The notes: generated by a model from the sequence alone, not told the origin. A DNA stretch of 64,000 nt from DATBGO01 sp036558005 (GCA_036558005.1 DATBGO010000335.1:19197-83196), one strand, 5' to 3'. Shown: positions 17,968 to 26,240, numbered from the stretch's first letter. Numbers and translations: made by a program.

Positions 17968-18918
17968 ATGAGCGTCGGGATTCCCGGCTGGAAGGGGTAC
18001 TGGGCGGCGAGCCCGACTCCGTTCAACGCCGGCGGCGGCATCGAGAACGAATGGCTGGAGCAGACCATCGGCTACTTCCTGGCCGAGGGGGTGCACGGCC
18101 TGCTGATCAACGGGTCGAGCGGCGAGTGGTTCTCCCAGTCGCCCGCCGAGCGCCGCGCCGTTGCCGAGGCAGCGGTGCGGGCTGCCGGTCAGGCCGTGCC
18201 GGTCGTCATCGGATGCACGGCGCTGCAGGCCCGGGAGGTCACCGAGCTCGCTGAGCACGCGCACCGCGCCGGCGCTGACGGGATCATGGTCAGCCCGCCG
18301 CCGTACCTGCGGCTCAGCCAGGACGACATCGTCGCGTTCTTCGAGTTCGTCACCGGGGCGACACCGTTGCCGGTCATGGTCTACAACATCCCGCGCCGTT
18401 CCGGCACGGTGATCGACGCGGCAACCGCGCTCAGGCTGGCCGATCTCAACGGCGTCGCGGCGCTGAAGAACTCCGCTCCCGACGCTGAGTTCTTCCCCGC
18501 GCTCGAGCTGGTGGCGGAGAAGATCCTCGTTTTCGGCGCGAACCTGTTCTCGCCCCGGGGGGTGAGCGAGATCGCGGCGGGCCGCGGGTCGGGTTACATC
18601 GGCGGCTGGGAGCTGCTCGGCCGGAAGCTGCCCAGGGTGTTCGAGGCCGCGTGGCGCGGCGACCTCGAAACCGCGCAGCGGCTGGCCGCGCAGGAGCGCG
18701 CCCTGGACCTGCGGCTGTGGGACGAGCGCAAGAACCCGAAGTTCGGGCGGTCGTTCAACGCCCAGCTCAAGGCTGCCTTGCGGCTCCTGGGAGTGCCGGC
18801 GGGCGTGCCGCGGCGGCCGCTGCTGCCGCTGGACGACGAGAGCGCCGTGCGGGCGCTCGCCGACGTGCTCGCCGGCGCTGGCATACCGCTCGCGACTTCG
18901 AGCCGTGAGCTTGCTTAA
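17968..18918 (+). CDS. Dihydrodipicolinate synthase/N-acetylneuraminate lyase family aldolase or deaminase
   Basis: A 316-residue DapA-family (beta/alpha)8 enzyme that forms a Schiff base with pyruvate-type carbonyls. Visible motifs are NGSSGE at 49-54, the Tyr139 region VMVYNIPRRSGT and the Schiff-base Lys167 in AALKNS. A strong site AGGAGG precedes the ATG by about 8 bases. It ends the catabolic operon. In hydroxyproline catabolism the same position is held by pyrroline-4-hydroxy-2-carboxylate deaminase, so a deaminase or lyase acting on the product of the dehydrogenase is a reasonable inference. A lysine-biosynthetic DapA is unlikely in this context. Confidence 0.88.
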   Translation: MSVGIPGWKGYWAASPTPFNAGGGIENEWLEQTIGYFLAEGVHGLLINGSSGEWFSQSPAERRAVAEAAVRAAGQAVPVVIGCTALQAREVTELAEHAHRAGADGIMVSPPPYLRLSQDDIVAFFEFVTGATPLPVMVYNIPRRSGTVIDAATALRLADLNGVAALKNSAPDAEFFPALELVAEKILVFGANLFSPRGVSEIAAGRGSGYIGGWELLGRKLPRVFEAAWRGDLETAQRLAAQERALDLRLWDERKNPKFGRSFNAQLKAALRLLGVPAGVPRRPLLPLDDESAVRALADVLAGAGIPLATSSRELA

Positions 18919-18938
18919 TTGCCTGTTATGGTCAGGCT

Positions 18939-21221
18939 GTGGATTCGGCGATTTGGGCCGCTGCAGGGTCTGCGGCAGCGGTGCTGACCGCCGCCGTGGC
19001 CAGCTGGCAACTGCGGCTTGAATTGCTGAAAAAGCGCGCGCACGCGGAAGACCGGGCTCGCCATGATGACGCTTTCTACTCCGCCATCGCCGGGCTGCCG
19101 GTCGCGCCGCCGGTCGGTCAGCTACCTAGCAAGGTCCGCGGCCGTGAGGCTGTGCTGACGGAACTGCGCAGGCAGATGTCCCTGCGCAAAGGCTGCGTCT
19201 GGGTTTTAGCTGGCATGGGGGGCGTCGGCAAGTCCACCGTGGCGCTCACCATCGCAAAGTCAGCAATTGACAAAGGCAGGCGCGTTTGGTGGATCAATGC
19301 CGCGGACGGCGCGGCATTGACGGGTTGCATCGCCGAGATGCTGCACCAGCTGAACGCTCCCGCGTCGGTTACCGAAGCGGTACGTTCCGGGGCTGCGTCG
19401 GCTGCCGAGCGAACGTGGCGATTCCTGAACTCCGCGGCCGCGGCCAGGCGGGCGCTGCTCGTGTTCGACAATGCCGACGACCCGGCGATCCTGGCCGGTT
19501 CGAGCAGGGCGAACCCGGCGGCCGGCACGGGATGGCTGCGCCCGGCGGACGGCCCGATGATGGTGATCGTCACTACCCGGCACAAGGACCGGGAGGCATG
19601 GGGCCAGGCCGTAGCCTTCCGCGAGATGAAGCCGCTGTCTGACGAGGCTTCCGCGGAGGTCCTGGCTGACCTTGACCCGCTGGTGACCGGGTCGTCGCGC
19701 CGGGAGGCGGTGGAATTAGGCCGCCGGCTCGGAGGGCTGCCACTGGCACTGCACCTGGCCGGCAAGTATCTCCGGTCCCCGTTCGCGGAGGTGCGCGGCT
19801 TCGCTGACTTCCGGCTCGCGCTGGACGGGGCGCCCCATGCGCTGACCGGCCAGGAGGATCCAGGTGACCAGGTCCGCTCCGCCCTCCAGCGGACGTGGAA
19901 CCTCTCGCTGGACGCGCTGGCCGAAGGCGGGCGGCCTCAGGCGCGCCAGCTGCTGTACCTCCTGTGCTGTTACTCGCCGGCTACCCCGATACCCCTGTCG
20001 CTGTTCCGCGCGCAGCCGCTGAAGTCCCTGCTGTGCCCGGGCTACTCCGGCGTCGCGGCCGGAGAACCGCTCAATGATCTTCCCCGGCGGCTTCGCGACG
20101 GCTGGAAGGCCCTGTCTGAAGTCGGGCTCATCGACGTCGTTGCCCGCGCTTCAGGCAGCGACAGCGCGACCGCGCTCTCGGTGCACCTGCTCGTCGCTGA
20201 TGTCAATCGCTCGCTCCTGCTCAGCACGGCAGAACCTGATCTACGGCAGATCACCCGGGCCGCCATCGTCCTGCTCGGGCTTGCTGCCAGCGAACTCGAT
20301 CTCAGGCTGCCCGCTGACTGGCCCGCCTGGCGCGGGCTTGCCCCCCACGTGGCCGCCGTCCTGGCCTGGCTGGCCGGCCACCTGGACCGCGAGACTCTCG
20401 TGACGCTGCTCGGTATCAGCGACAACACGGTCAGGGCCCTGCTGCGAAGCGGGAGTATCGCGCTGGCCGACAGCCTGGTCCTGTCGGAAAAGGCGGCGGC
20501 CGCGACCCTGGGAGACGAGCACCCGGCGCATCTTGCCGCACGTTGCAGCCAGGCCACGATGCTGAGATGGCAAGGCGATTATGCCGGTGCCGAGAAGATG
20601 TATGAGGAAGTGCTCGCCATCCAGCGGCGAGTCCTCGGCGACGCTCACCCGGATACGCTGCGAACGCGTCACAACCTGGCCTGGGTTATGGCTTCCCAGA
20701 ATCGATACGCCGAAGCGGAGCTGATGCACCGGCAGGTGCTCACAGACCGCGGCCGCGTCCTCGGCGAGAATCATCCTGACACTCTCGACACCCGGCTGCG
20801 GCTCGCCCAGGTCATCGCCAGGCAGGGCCGTTATGAGGAGGCCGAAGGGCTATACCAGCAACTGATCACCGAACAGCGCAGGGTGCTGGGCAGTGATCAC
20901 CCCGACACGCTGGATGCCAGGCATGCCCTGGCCGAGGTGATTGCCGCTCAGCGCAAGCACGAAGCGGCGGAGCAGCTGCACCGGCACGTGCTCGCCGACC
21001 GCGAGAAGCTGCTGGGCAGCGACCACCCGGAAACCCTCGAAAGCGGGTATGCGCTGGCAGAAGTGGTCGCGGCGGAGGGCAGGTACAAGGAGGCCGAGCG
21101 CCTCCATCGCCAGGTCCTGGCCGGCCGCCAGCGACTGCTGGGCGGCGACCATCCCGACACGTTCCAGAGCCTCAATGCCCTGTCAGCGGTGATGAAGGCG
21201 CAAGGACCCGGGCCGAGATAA
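18939..21221 (+). CDS. STAND NTPase: NB-ARC domain with C-terminal TPR repeats and N-terminal membrane segment
   Basis: A 760-residue protein starting at GTG 18939. An N-terminal hydrophobic stretch (about residues 5-22) could anchor it in the membrane. The NB-ARC ATPase follows: P-loop GMGGVGKST at 92-100, Walker B ALLVFDNADDP near 175 and a GGLPLALHLAGKYL box. The C-terminal third has about five 42-residue TPR units, each ending in a variant of LGxDHPDTLxxR, the NPHP3/kinesin-light-chain-like type. STAND proteins switch on ATP-driven oligomerisation when the repeats sense a ligand. No effector domain is obvious apart from the membrane segment. Role unknown; signalling or defence are both possible. 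Its last 39 bases overlap the convergent AraC gene. Confidence 0.85.
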   Translation: MDSAIWAAAGSAAAVLTAAVASWQLRLELLKKRAHAEDRARHDDAFYSAIAGLPVAPPVGQLPSKVRGREAVLTELRRQMSLRKGCVWVLAGMGGVGKSTVALTIAKSAIDKGRRVWWINAADGAALTGCIAEMLHQLNAPASVTEAVRSGAASAAERTWRFLNSAAAARRALLVFDNADDPAILAGSSRANPAAGTGWLRPADGPMMVIVTTRHKDREAWGQAVAFREMKPLSDEASAEVLADLDPLVTGSSRREAVELGRRLGGLPLALHLAGKYLRSPFAEVRGFADFRLALDGAPHALTGQEDPGDQVRSALQRTWNLSLDALAEGGRPQARQLLYLLCCYSPATPIPLSLFRAQPLKSLLCPGYSGVAAGEPLNDLPRRLRDGWKALSEVGLIDVVARASGSDSATALSVHLLVADVNRSLLLSTAEPDLRQITRAAIVLLGLAASELDLRLPADWPAWRGLAPHVAAVLAWLAGHLDRETLVTLLGISDNTVRALLRSGSIALADSLVLSEKAAAATLGDEHPAHLAARCSQATMLRWQGDYAGAEKMYEEVLAIQRRVLGDAHPDTLRTRHNLAWVMASQNRYAEAELMHRQVLTDRGRVLGENHPDTLDTRLRLAQVIARQGRYEEAEGLYQQLITEQRRVLGSDHPDTLDARHALAEVIAAQRKHEAAEQLHRHVLADREKLLGSDHPETLESGYALAEVVAAEGRYKEAERLHRQVLAGRQRLLGGDHPDTFQSLNALSAVMKAQGPGPR
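20500..21200 (+). repeat. Tandem TPR-coding repeats of about 126 bases
   Basis: Five successive units of about 42 codons, each containing a version of GAxHPDTL followed by an Ala-rich helix and a Gln/Glu-Arg-rich helix (ExxLHRxVLxxRxxLLG). They belong to the C-terminal sensor of the NB-ARC protein. The units have diverged at DNA level, so they are an old expansion. Confidence 0.7.
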
Positions 21222-22094
21222 CGAGAGGCCGGCAGGTCGGCGGGGCGCGCAGAGCCGTGCGTAGCGGCCGGGCGTCATGCCGAACGCTGCCTTGAACGTC
21301 CGGGTCAAGTGGGCCTGGTCGGCGAAGCCGGCCTCGGCTGCGGCTGCTGCCAGCGGCCGCCCGTCGCGCAGCCATCGCCGGGCCGCGTCGACCCGCCGCA
21401 TCACCGAGTACCTGTACGGGCTGGTCGCGTAGACGGCACGGAACTGGCGCGCGAACTGGTAGCGGTCGAGGCCCGTTACCGCTTCCACCTCGCCCGACTG
21501 CACAACCGCCAGCCGGCTCTCCAGGAAGTCACGGCCCCGCTCGACAGCGGGCACATCGACCTGGCTGCGCAGGCGGCCGGTCAGGCCGTGATCGCTGCCG
21601 CGCAGCAGGCCCGCCGTCAGCTGCAGGACCAGGGCGTCAAGCGCCAGCGGCTCAAGCGGCCGCCCGAACGCCGCGCGCACCACGCGGGCGAGGGCCGGGT
21701 CGTCGGCCACCGGTGCCGCGAAGGGCAGCGGGGCCGGCCGTGTCGTCAGGGCCCGCAGGGCGGCCCCGATCCGGCCCGGGCTGACGTAGATCTGGCGGTA
21801 GCCGAACGCGCCCGGCCCCTCCGCCCGGCCGTCGTGCAGTTCGTCGGGGTGCAGCACGAAGACCTGTCCCGGGAGGCTGCGCTCGACCGTGCCCCGGTAG
21901 CCGAACGCCTGGACTCCCTCCTCGGTGACGCCGATCGCGTAGACGTCATGCCGGTGGCGGCTGAACGGGTGGCCGCGCAGCCGGGCGCGGAACAGCTCCA
22001 CGCCATCGACCGGGCCGCTGGCGTCCACCCATTCACCTGGGTCGCACGAACGTTCAAGACCGGCGCCGCAGGAATCAATCAGCCTGGACGACAC
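21183..22094 (-). CDS. AraC-family transcriptional regulator
   Basis: A 303-residue regulator with an N-terminal cupin-like ligand domain (FSRHRHDVYAIGVTEEG, GQVFVLHPDELHDG) and a C-terminal AraC double helix-turn-helix (AAAAAEAGFADQAHLTRTFKAAFGMTPGRYARL). It is divergent from lysE with only 23 bases between the annotated starts, so a shorter start (for example a GTG near 22028) is possible. AraC genes next to LysE exporters often control them, which is the likely role here. The 3' end overlaps the STAND gene tail by 39 bases. Confidence 0.88.
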   Translation of the reverse strand: MSSRLIDSCGAGLERSCDPGEWVDASGPVDGVELFRARLRGHPFSRHRHDVYAIGVTEEGVQAFGYRGTVERSLPGQVFVLHPDELHDGRAEGPGAFGYRQIYVSPGRIGAALRALTTRPAPLPFAAPVADDPALARVVRAAFGRPLEPLALDALVLQLTAGLLRGSDHGLTGRLRSQVDVPAVERGRDFLESRLAVVQSGEVEAVTGLDRYQFARQFRAVYATSPYRYSVMRRVDAARRWLRDGRPLAAAAAEAGFADQAHLTRTFKAAFGMTPGRYARLCAPRRPAGLSLSRPGSLRLHHR

Positions 22095-22117
22095 GTATCA
22101 ACTCTACGGAGCGGCGC

Positions 22118-22729
22118 ATGGATGTCCTGCATAACCCCGCCCAGGCGATCGCGTTCGTGACGTTCTCGGCGATCGTCGCCGGCACCCCGGGCCCCGGCAA
22201 CACGCTGCTGACTGCCGTCGGCGCGAGGACGGGCGTCCGCAGGGGCCTCGCGAGCCTGCTGGGGCAGGTGACGGGGATGGGCGCGATGCTGTTCGCCGTC
22301 ACCCTCGGGCTGGGCAAGCTGCTCCTGGCTCATCCGCTGGCCCTGCAGGTGCTGAAATGGGGCGGAGCGGCGATGCTGTGCTGGATGGCCTGGCGGATCG
22401 CGACCGCGGGAGATGCCGGGCGGGACACGAGCGGGCCGGCCGGATTCCTCGGCATGGCGGCCTTCCAGTGGGTCAACCCCAAGGGATGGCTGGTCAGCGT
22501 CGCTGCCGTCGCCACTTTCCTGGAGCAGCGCGCCGACGGCGCCCTGATCCAGGCCGTCATCCTCGCGACCGTGTTCACCCTGGTCGCCTTCCCCGCCTGC
22601 TTCCCCTGGCTGGCGTTCGGCGCGGCGCTCAACCGCTACCTCCGGACTCCCCGCGCCCGGCGCATCCTCAACATCGTCATGGCTGCCCTGCTGGCCGCGT
22701 CTACGATCTTCGTCTTGGCCCGCGCCTGA
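22118..22729 (+). CDS. LysE/RhtB-family amino-acid exporter
   Basis: A 203-residue membrane protein with about six hydrophobic segments and the LysE-family first block (VTFSAIVAGTPGPGNTLLTAVGARTGVRRGL). It exports amino acids or related small molecules. GGAG stands upstream of the ATG. It is divergent from the AraC regulator, which probably controls it. The middle block FQWVNPKGWLVSV is the family's usual NPK motif. Confidence 0.9.
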   Translation: MDVLHNPAQAIAFVTFSAIVAGTPGPGNTLLTAVGARTGVRRGLASLLGQVTGMGAMLFAVTLGLGKLLLAHPLALQVLKWGGAAMLCWMAWRIATAGDAGRDTSGPAGFLGMAAFQWVNPKGWLVSVAAVATFLEQRADGALIQAVILATVFTLVAFPACFPWLAFGAALNRYLRTPRARRILNIVMAALLAASTIFVLARA

Positions 22730-22824
22730 CCGCTGCGGGCGGCTGGCCGGCGTCCTGGCCTATCCTGGCCAGTCAACGCCGGCCCGGGTTTCGCCGGCCG
22801 GCCGCGAACCTCAGGGCAGGGTGC

Positions 22825-23622
22825 ATGCCAGCGACAGGTCCAGGAACGGTGCCGCTCCCCGTGGCAGTGCACCAGCTGGCCAGCCTGCCGCGGACCGGGG
22901 GCCTCGGGCAGCGGGTCAGCGGCCTCTGGCAGCACGCCTACGCCGTCCAGCCGCTCCCGCCCGGGTGGCTCATCGCGGTCAGCGGGCTGCTCGCGCTCGC
23001 TGTGGTGGGCTTTCCCCGGGTCTGGCGGACGGCGCGGATCGTGGTGACGAGCGTGCACGAGGGCGGGCACGCGCTGGCGGCGGTGGCCACGGGCCGGCGC
23101 CTGGGCGGGGTCCGGATGTACCGCAGCACCGCGGGGGTGACCGTCTCGGCGGGCCGGGCCGACGGCCCTGGCCTCGTGCTGACCACCGCGGCGGGCTACC
23201 CCGCGCCGTCGCTGCTCGGCGCGGGCGCGGCGGCGCTGCTGGGCGCCGGGCACCTGACCGGCATGCTGCTGCTCAGCCTGGTGCTGCTGGCCGGGCTGGC
23301 GATCGCGGTCAGGAACGCCTACGGCTTGCTGACCGTCGCCGCCAGCGCCGGGCTGGTCATCGCGGTCTGCCTGTACGCGCCGGCCGTGGTCCAGGCCGGG
23401 TTCGGCTACGCGCTGGCCTGGTTCCTGCTCCTGGGCGGCGTGCGGCCGGTGATCGAGTTGCACCATGAGCGGCGGCGCGACCTGCGCCGGGGCGGAATCA
23501 GGCGCTCGGACGCCGACCAGCTGGCCCGCCTCACGCACATCCCGGGCGGAGCCTGGGTGCTGATCTTCGGTGTCATCGCCGTCACCGCGCTCGCCGTCGC
23601 CGCCCGCTGGCTGGTCGGCTGA
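22825..23622 (+). CDS. M50B-like integral membrane metallopeptidase homologue
   Basis: A 265-residue membrane protein with about six hydrophobic helices. HEGGH at 78-82 (VTSVHEGGHALAAVATGRRLGG) matches HExxH of site-2-protease-like M50 peptidases. The family's second metal motif is not clearly visible; the region LLLGGVRPVIELHHERR could provide a late ligand, but this is uncertain. Start ATG 22825 is chosen because AGGGCAGGG precedes it. Function unknown; it could be a membrane protease or a non-catalytic relative. It stands alone between lysE and a toxin-antitoxin locus. Confidence 0.7.
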   Translation: MPATGPGTVPLPVAVHQLASLPRTGGLGQRVSGLWQHAYAVQPLPPGWLIAVSGLLALAVVGFPRVWRTARIVVTSVHEGGHALAAVATGRRLGGVRMYRSTAGVTVSAGRADGPGLVLTTAAGYPAPSLLGAGAAALLGAGHLTGMLLLSLVLLAGLAIAVRNAYGLLTVAASAGLVIAVCLYAPAVVQAGFGYALAWFLLLGGVRPVIELHHERRRDLRRGGIRRSDADQLARLTHIPGGAWVLIFGVIAVTALAVAARWLVG

Positions 23623-23712
23623 CACCCGGATGAGGTCCATGCCGTCGCCCAGGGCGTGGTCGAGGTCTGGCCACCTGAGGCAACGCCATGGCCTGCTTTC
23701 AGGCTCTGGAGA

Positions 23713-23763
23713 TGTGGTACCACACCTCTGTACCGTTGATGTAGTACTGTAGTGCTGTACTAC
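23713..23763. promoter_or_regulatory. Palindromes upstream of yefM, probable autoregulatory operators
   Basis: Two perfect palindromic elements precede the antitoxin: TGTGGTACCACA at 23713-23724, and GTAGTAC at 23741-23747 paired with GTAGTAC inverted (GTACTAC) at 23757-23763. The second ends 18 bases before the antitoxin start. YefM/Phd antitoxins are known to bind palindromes near their own promoter, so these are candidate binding sites. Confidence 0.6.
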
Positions 23764-23781
23764 ACCAGAGCGGAGTTCCTG

Positions 23782-24063
23782 ATGGCTATCACGGCGACCG
23801 AAGCGCGTAAGAGGCTGTTTCCGCTGATCAAGCAAGTGAATGATGACCGGGCTCCGGTCGAGATTATTTCAAACCACGGCCGTGCTTACCTCGTCGCGGC
23901 TGACGACTATGAGTCCATGGAGGAGACTGACTACCTGCTGCGATCGCCCGCGAACGCGGCCCGGCTCACGGCTGCCGCTGAAGAAGTGCGCCACGGTCGC
24001 ACCCTGCTCACGAAGACCATGGAGGAACTCCAGGCCATGGCCGACGAGGGCCAGCGGCATTGA
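23782..24063 (+). CDS. yefM: YefM/Phd-family antitoxin
   Basis: A 93-residue antitoxin of the Phd/YefM family: MAITATEARKRLFPLIKQVN, then APVEIISNHGRAYLVAADDYESMEET. The DNA-binding part is N-terminal and the toxin-binding part C-terminal. I choose ATG 23782 rather than the earlier in-frame ATG because GGAG stands 6 bases upstream and the family begins with MA-I/TT-T-E-AR. It overlaps the toxin gene by 4 bases. It neutralises the YoeB-like toxin and represses the operon. Confidence 0.9.
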   Translation: MAITATEARKRLFPLIKQVNDDRAPVEIISNHGRAYLVAADDYESMEETDYLLRSPANAARLTAAAEEVRHGRTLLTKTMEELQAMADEGQRH

Positions 24064-24323
24064 GGAACATCGTCTTCCATCCTCAAGGATGGGAGGACCT
24101 CACCTACTGGGCGACCGCCGACAAGAAGATGCTGCGCCGCATCCTGCGGCTAATCGAGGAAGCCCGGCGCAGCCCGTTCGAGGGCCTCGGCAAGCCGGAG
24201 CCGTTGCGCCGCAACCTTTCCGGCTTCTGGTCCCGGCGGATCGACGATGAGCACCGTCTCGTCTACGGCGCAACCGACGACGAGTTGATCATCATCCAGG
24301 CCCGGTACCACTACGGCGATTGA
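24060..24323 (+). CDS. yoeB: YoeB-family mRNA-cleaving toxin
   Basis: An 87-residue RelE-superfamily toxin. It begins at TTG 24060, overlapping the antitoxin stop. Diagnostic YoeB residues are visible: WEDLTYWATADKK, GKPEPLRRNLSGFWSRRIDDEHRLVY and the C-terminal ARYHYGD with the essential His and Tyr. YoeB cleaves mRNA in the ribosome when free of YefM. Confidence 0.92.
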   Translation: MRNIVFHPQGWEDLTYWATADKKMLRRILRLIEEARRSPFEGLGKPEPLRRNLSGFWSRRIDDEHRLVYGATDDELIIIQARYHYGD

Positions 24324-24341
24324 CCGGCACGGTATTGCGGG

Positions 24342-24905
24342 CTATCGGCCGGGCCGCCTGAGCAGTATCCAGCGGTGCCCGAACGGGTCCACGATCACCG
24401 AGGCGCGACCGTAGGGCTGGTCGGCCGGCCCGCGTTCCACCGCCGCGCCGCCGAGCCGGGCCCGCTCGGTACTCGCGTCAACGTCATCGACCTCCAAGTG
24501 CAGGCTGTGGCTGAACGTCGCCGGGGAGTCAGGCGCGCGCACGGGCACGTCGGGCCAGAGACCGGACGCCTCGGCGAACATCAGCACCGCGTCGCCGATG
24601 CCGACCTCGGCGTGGCCGATCGTGTTATCCGGGTTGACAAGGAGCTCGCCGCGGCGGCGCGCGCCGAGCACCTCGACGTACCAGTCCATAGCGCGCCGGG
24701 CGTCGGACACGACGATGTAGGGGGTCAGCGCCGGGGGTCGGGCGGGCTCGCGCTCGGCCCTGGCCGCAGCCGTCTGCTCGGACATGGTTCCTCCTGGGTG
24801 TGCGAAGACCTCCCGGGTCAGCCGCATCCGCAGCCGCCCGGCGAACTCAGGGCCGGGGCTGGCCGGCCTGACGGGCTCGCGCAGAGCCTCGAACGGATCC
24901 GTCAT
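24342..24905 (-). CDS. VOC/glyoxalase-family protein with short N-terminal extension
   Basis: A 187-residue protein with a VOC (glyoxalase/bleomycin-resistance) domain in the last 125 residues: TPYIVVSDARRAMDWYVEVLGA, HSLHLEVDDVDA and VIVDPFGHRWIL. The first 40 residues (DPFEALREPVRPASPGPEFAGRLRMRLT) are not part of VOC and resemble short segments often encoded next to ECF sigma factors. It starts with a 4-base overlap with the sigma gene. Detoxification or stress binding is possible; the N-terminal part may interact with the sigma factor (inference). Confidence 0.85.
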   Translation of the reverse strand: MTDPFEALREPVRPASPGPEFAGRLRMRLTREVFAHPGGTMSEQTAAARAEREPARPPALTPYIVVSDARRAMDWYVEVLGARRRGELLVNPDNTIGHAEVGIGDAVLMFAEASGLWPDVPVRAPDSPATFSHSLHLEVDDVDASTERARLGGAAVERGPADQPYGRASVIVDPFGHRWILLRRPGR

Positions 24906-25423
24906 CGCGAGCCCTCACCTGCCTCGTAGATCCGGCGGAACGCGGCGCGGGCTCGCACCAGCAGCGCCTCGGTGGCGTGCACGGTGCGGTCCAGGTGCCG
25001 GGCCACCTCGGGCACCGGCAGCCCGTCGAGATAGCGCAGCGTGAGCGCGGCCCGGTGGTGCGGGCCGAGCCGGCTGAGCACCTCGCGGGCGCGGATCCGG
25101 TCGATGACCCCCTCCCATGGGTCCTCGACCCGGCCCGGCTCGTCGTCCAGCAGGCGCAGCCCGCGCTGCTCCCGCTCGACTCGCCGCCAGTGGTCGGCGA
25201 GCTTGTGCCGGGCAACCCCGATCAGCCACGGGACCGACGGACCCGGCGCGCCCGGCTTGCGGACAGCCTGCACGGCGGCCAGGAACGACTCGGCCGTGAG
25301 ATCCTCGGCCAGGCCGGTGTCGCCGCAGCGGGCCAGCAGGTAGCCGTAGACGTGCGGCAGCGCGTCGTCGTACAGCTCCAGCAGCCCGTACGCCGGGTCG
25401 GGCCGCACCTGCGGGTGCCTCAC
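24902..25423 (-). CDS. ECF-type RNA polymerase sigma factor
   Basis: About 173 residues from a GTG at 25421-25423; an ATG at 25510 would add 29 poorly conserved residues. Region 2 is LYDDALPHVYGYLLARCGDTGLAEDLTAESFLAAV followed by PWLIGVARHKLADHWRR; region 4 is LGPHHRAALTLRYLDGLPVPEVARHLDRTVHATEALLVRARAAFR. It is translated together with the VOC gene. No classical anti-sigma gene is adjacent, so regulation may go through the VOC protein's N-terminal segment or at the level of transcription. Confidence 0.88.
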   Translation of the reverse strand: MRHPQVRPDPAYGLLELYDDALPHVYGYLLARCGDTGLAEDLTAESFLAAVQAVRKPGAPGPSVPWLIGVARHKLADHWRRVEREQRGLRLLDDEPGRVEDPWEGVIDRIRAREVLSRLGPHHRAALTLRYLDGLPVPEVARHLDRTVHATEALLVRARAAFRRIYEAGEGSR

Positions 25424-25582
25424 ACCCTCATCGTCGTCCGTGCGGCCAGCACTCCGACGGGTGGCCTGGCTTGTTGTCCAGGCAGCAACTCCGCACGGCG
25501 ATTCGAGCACGCCCCTGACCGCCCGCTGACGGTCGGCTCCCTGGCTTGCGGGCGAGATCGTCCGGAATGCTGACGGCTGCCG

Positions 25583-25993
25583 TTACCGGGGCTGTGCTGG
25601 CTGATCGAGTTCGATTCCGGTGAGGCGGGCGATGTGGTGGAGGTCGGTGTCGCAGGTAAGCAGCGTGGCGTGGTGCCGCCAGGCGACGGCCGCGATCATG
25701 CAGTCGATGAGGCCACGGGGGGTGATTCCGGCTTGACGGCAGCGGCGGTAGATGCGTACAGCGCCGTCGAAGTCGGCGGCCGGGTCGAATGGACACAGGC
25801 GGAACCGCTGCAGAAGGCGGCGAAGATCTTTTTCGCGGGCGTCGTTGCGCGCCCCGGCCAGGACTTCCATGATGACCGGTTCGGTGACGGCGACCGGACC
25901 CTCAGCCGAGATCAGCTCGGTCAGGCGCCGGTCGGCCGGGCTGCCGGTGGCGCGGTCGAATTCCACCCATGCCGAGGTGTCGGCCAGGATCAC
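25583..25993 (-). CDS. vapC: VapC-family PIN-domain ribonuclease toxin
   Basis: A 136-residue PIN domain. Start GTG 25993 gives ILADTSAWVEF with the first acidic residue; further acidic residues are in EPVIMEVLAGARND, GLIDCMIAAVAWRHHATLLTCDTDLHHIA. The open frame continues upstream, but that part overlaps vapB out of frame. It is a Mg-dependent RNase, usually cutting tRNA or rRNA, held inactive by VapB. It overlaps vapB by 4 bases. Confidence 0.9.
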   Translation of the reverse strand: MILADTSAWVEFDRATGSPADRRLTELISAEGPVAVTEPVIMEVLAGARNDAREKDLRRLLQRFRLCPFDPAADFDGAVRIYRRCRQAGITPRGLIDCMIAAVAWRHHATLLTCDTDLHHIARLTGIELDQPAQPR

Positions 25994-26202
25994 GCAGCTC
26001 CCCGCGGCCGGGTGTCTGCGGGGGACTCGGCGATGGCGTGCGCGCCGCGCATGGCCAGGGCCTCTTCGCGGGTCATGGGCTGGCCGGCCAGGTGGCGCAG
26101 GGCGAGGTCGACGGCTTCGGTCTTGGTCCGCAGCCCGTAGCGGTCCATGACAGCCTGGAGGTAGATGTCCTCGATCTCGATGTTGGTGCGCACCCTGCTC
26201 AT
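25990..26202 (-). CDS. vapB: VapB-family antitoxin
   Basis: A 70-residue type II antitoxin, starting MSRVRTNIEIEDIYLQAVMDRYGLRTKTEAVDLALRH, the VapB (DUF2191-like) ribbon-helix-helix pattern with KTEAV-DLALR. It is the first gene of a vapBC pair, and its start lies within an inverted repeat that probably binds it. Confidence 0.9.
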   Translation of the reverse strand: MSRVRTNIEIEDIYLQAVMDRYGLRTKTEAVDLALRHLAGQPMTREEALAMRGAHAIAESPADTRPRGAA

Positions 26203-26240
26203 ACACCTACTATACACCTTTGGTGCAAGGTAGGTGTATG
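26200..26240. promoter_or_regulatory. Inverted repeat at the vapB start, probable operator
   Basis: Perfect 11-base arms CATACACCTAC at 26200-26210 and GTAGGTGTATG at 26230-26240, with a further half-site TATACACC between them at 26211-26218. The left arm includes the vapB start codon. VapBC complexes repress their own promoter by binding such repeats, so this is a likely operator. Confidence 0.65.
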
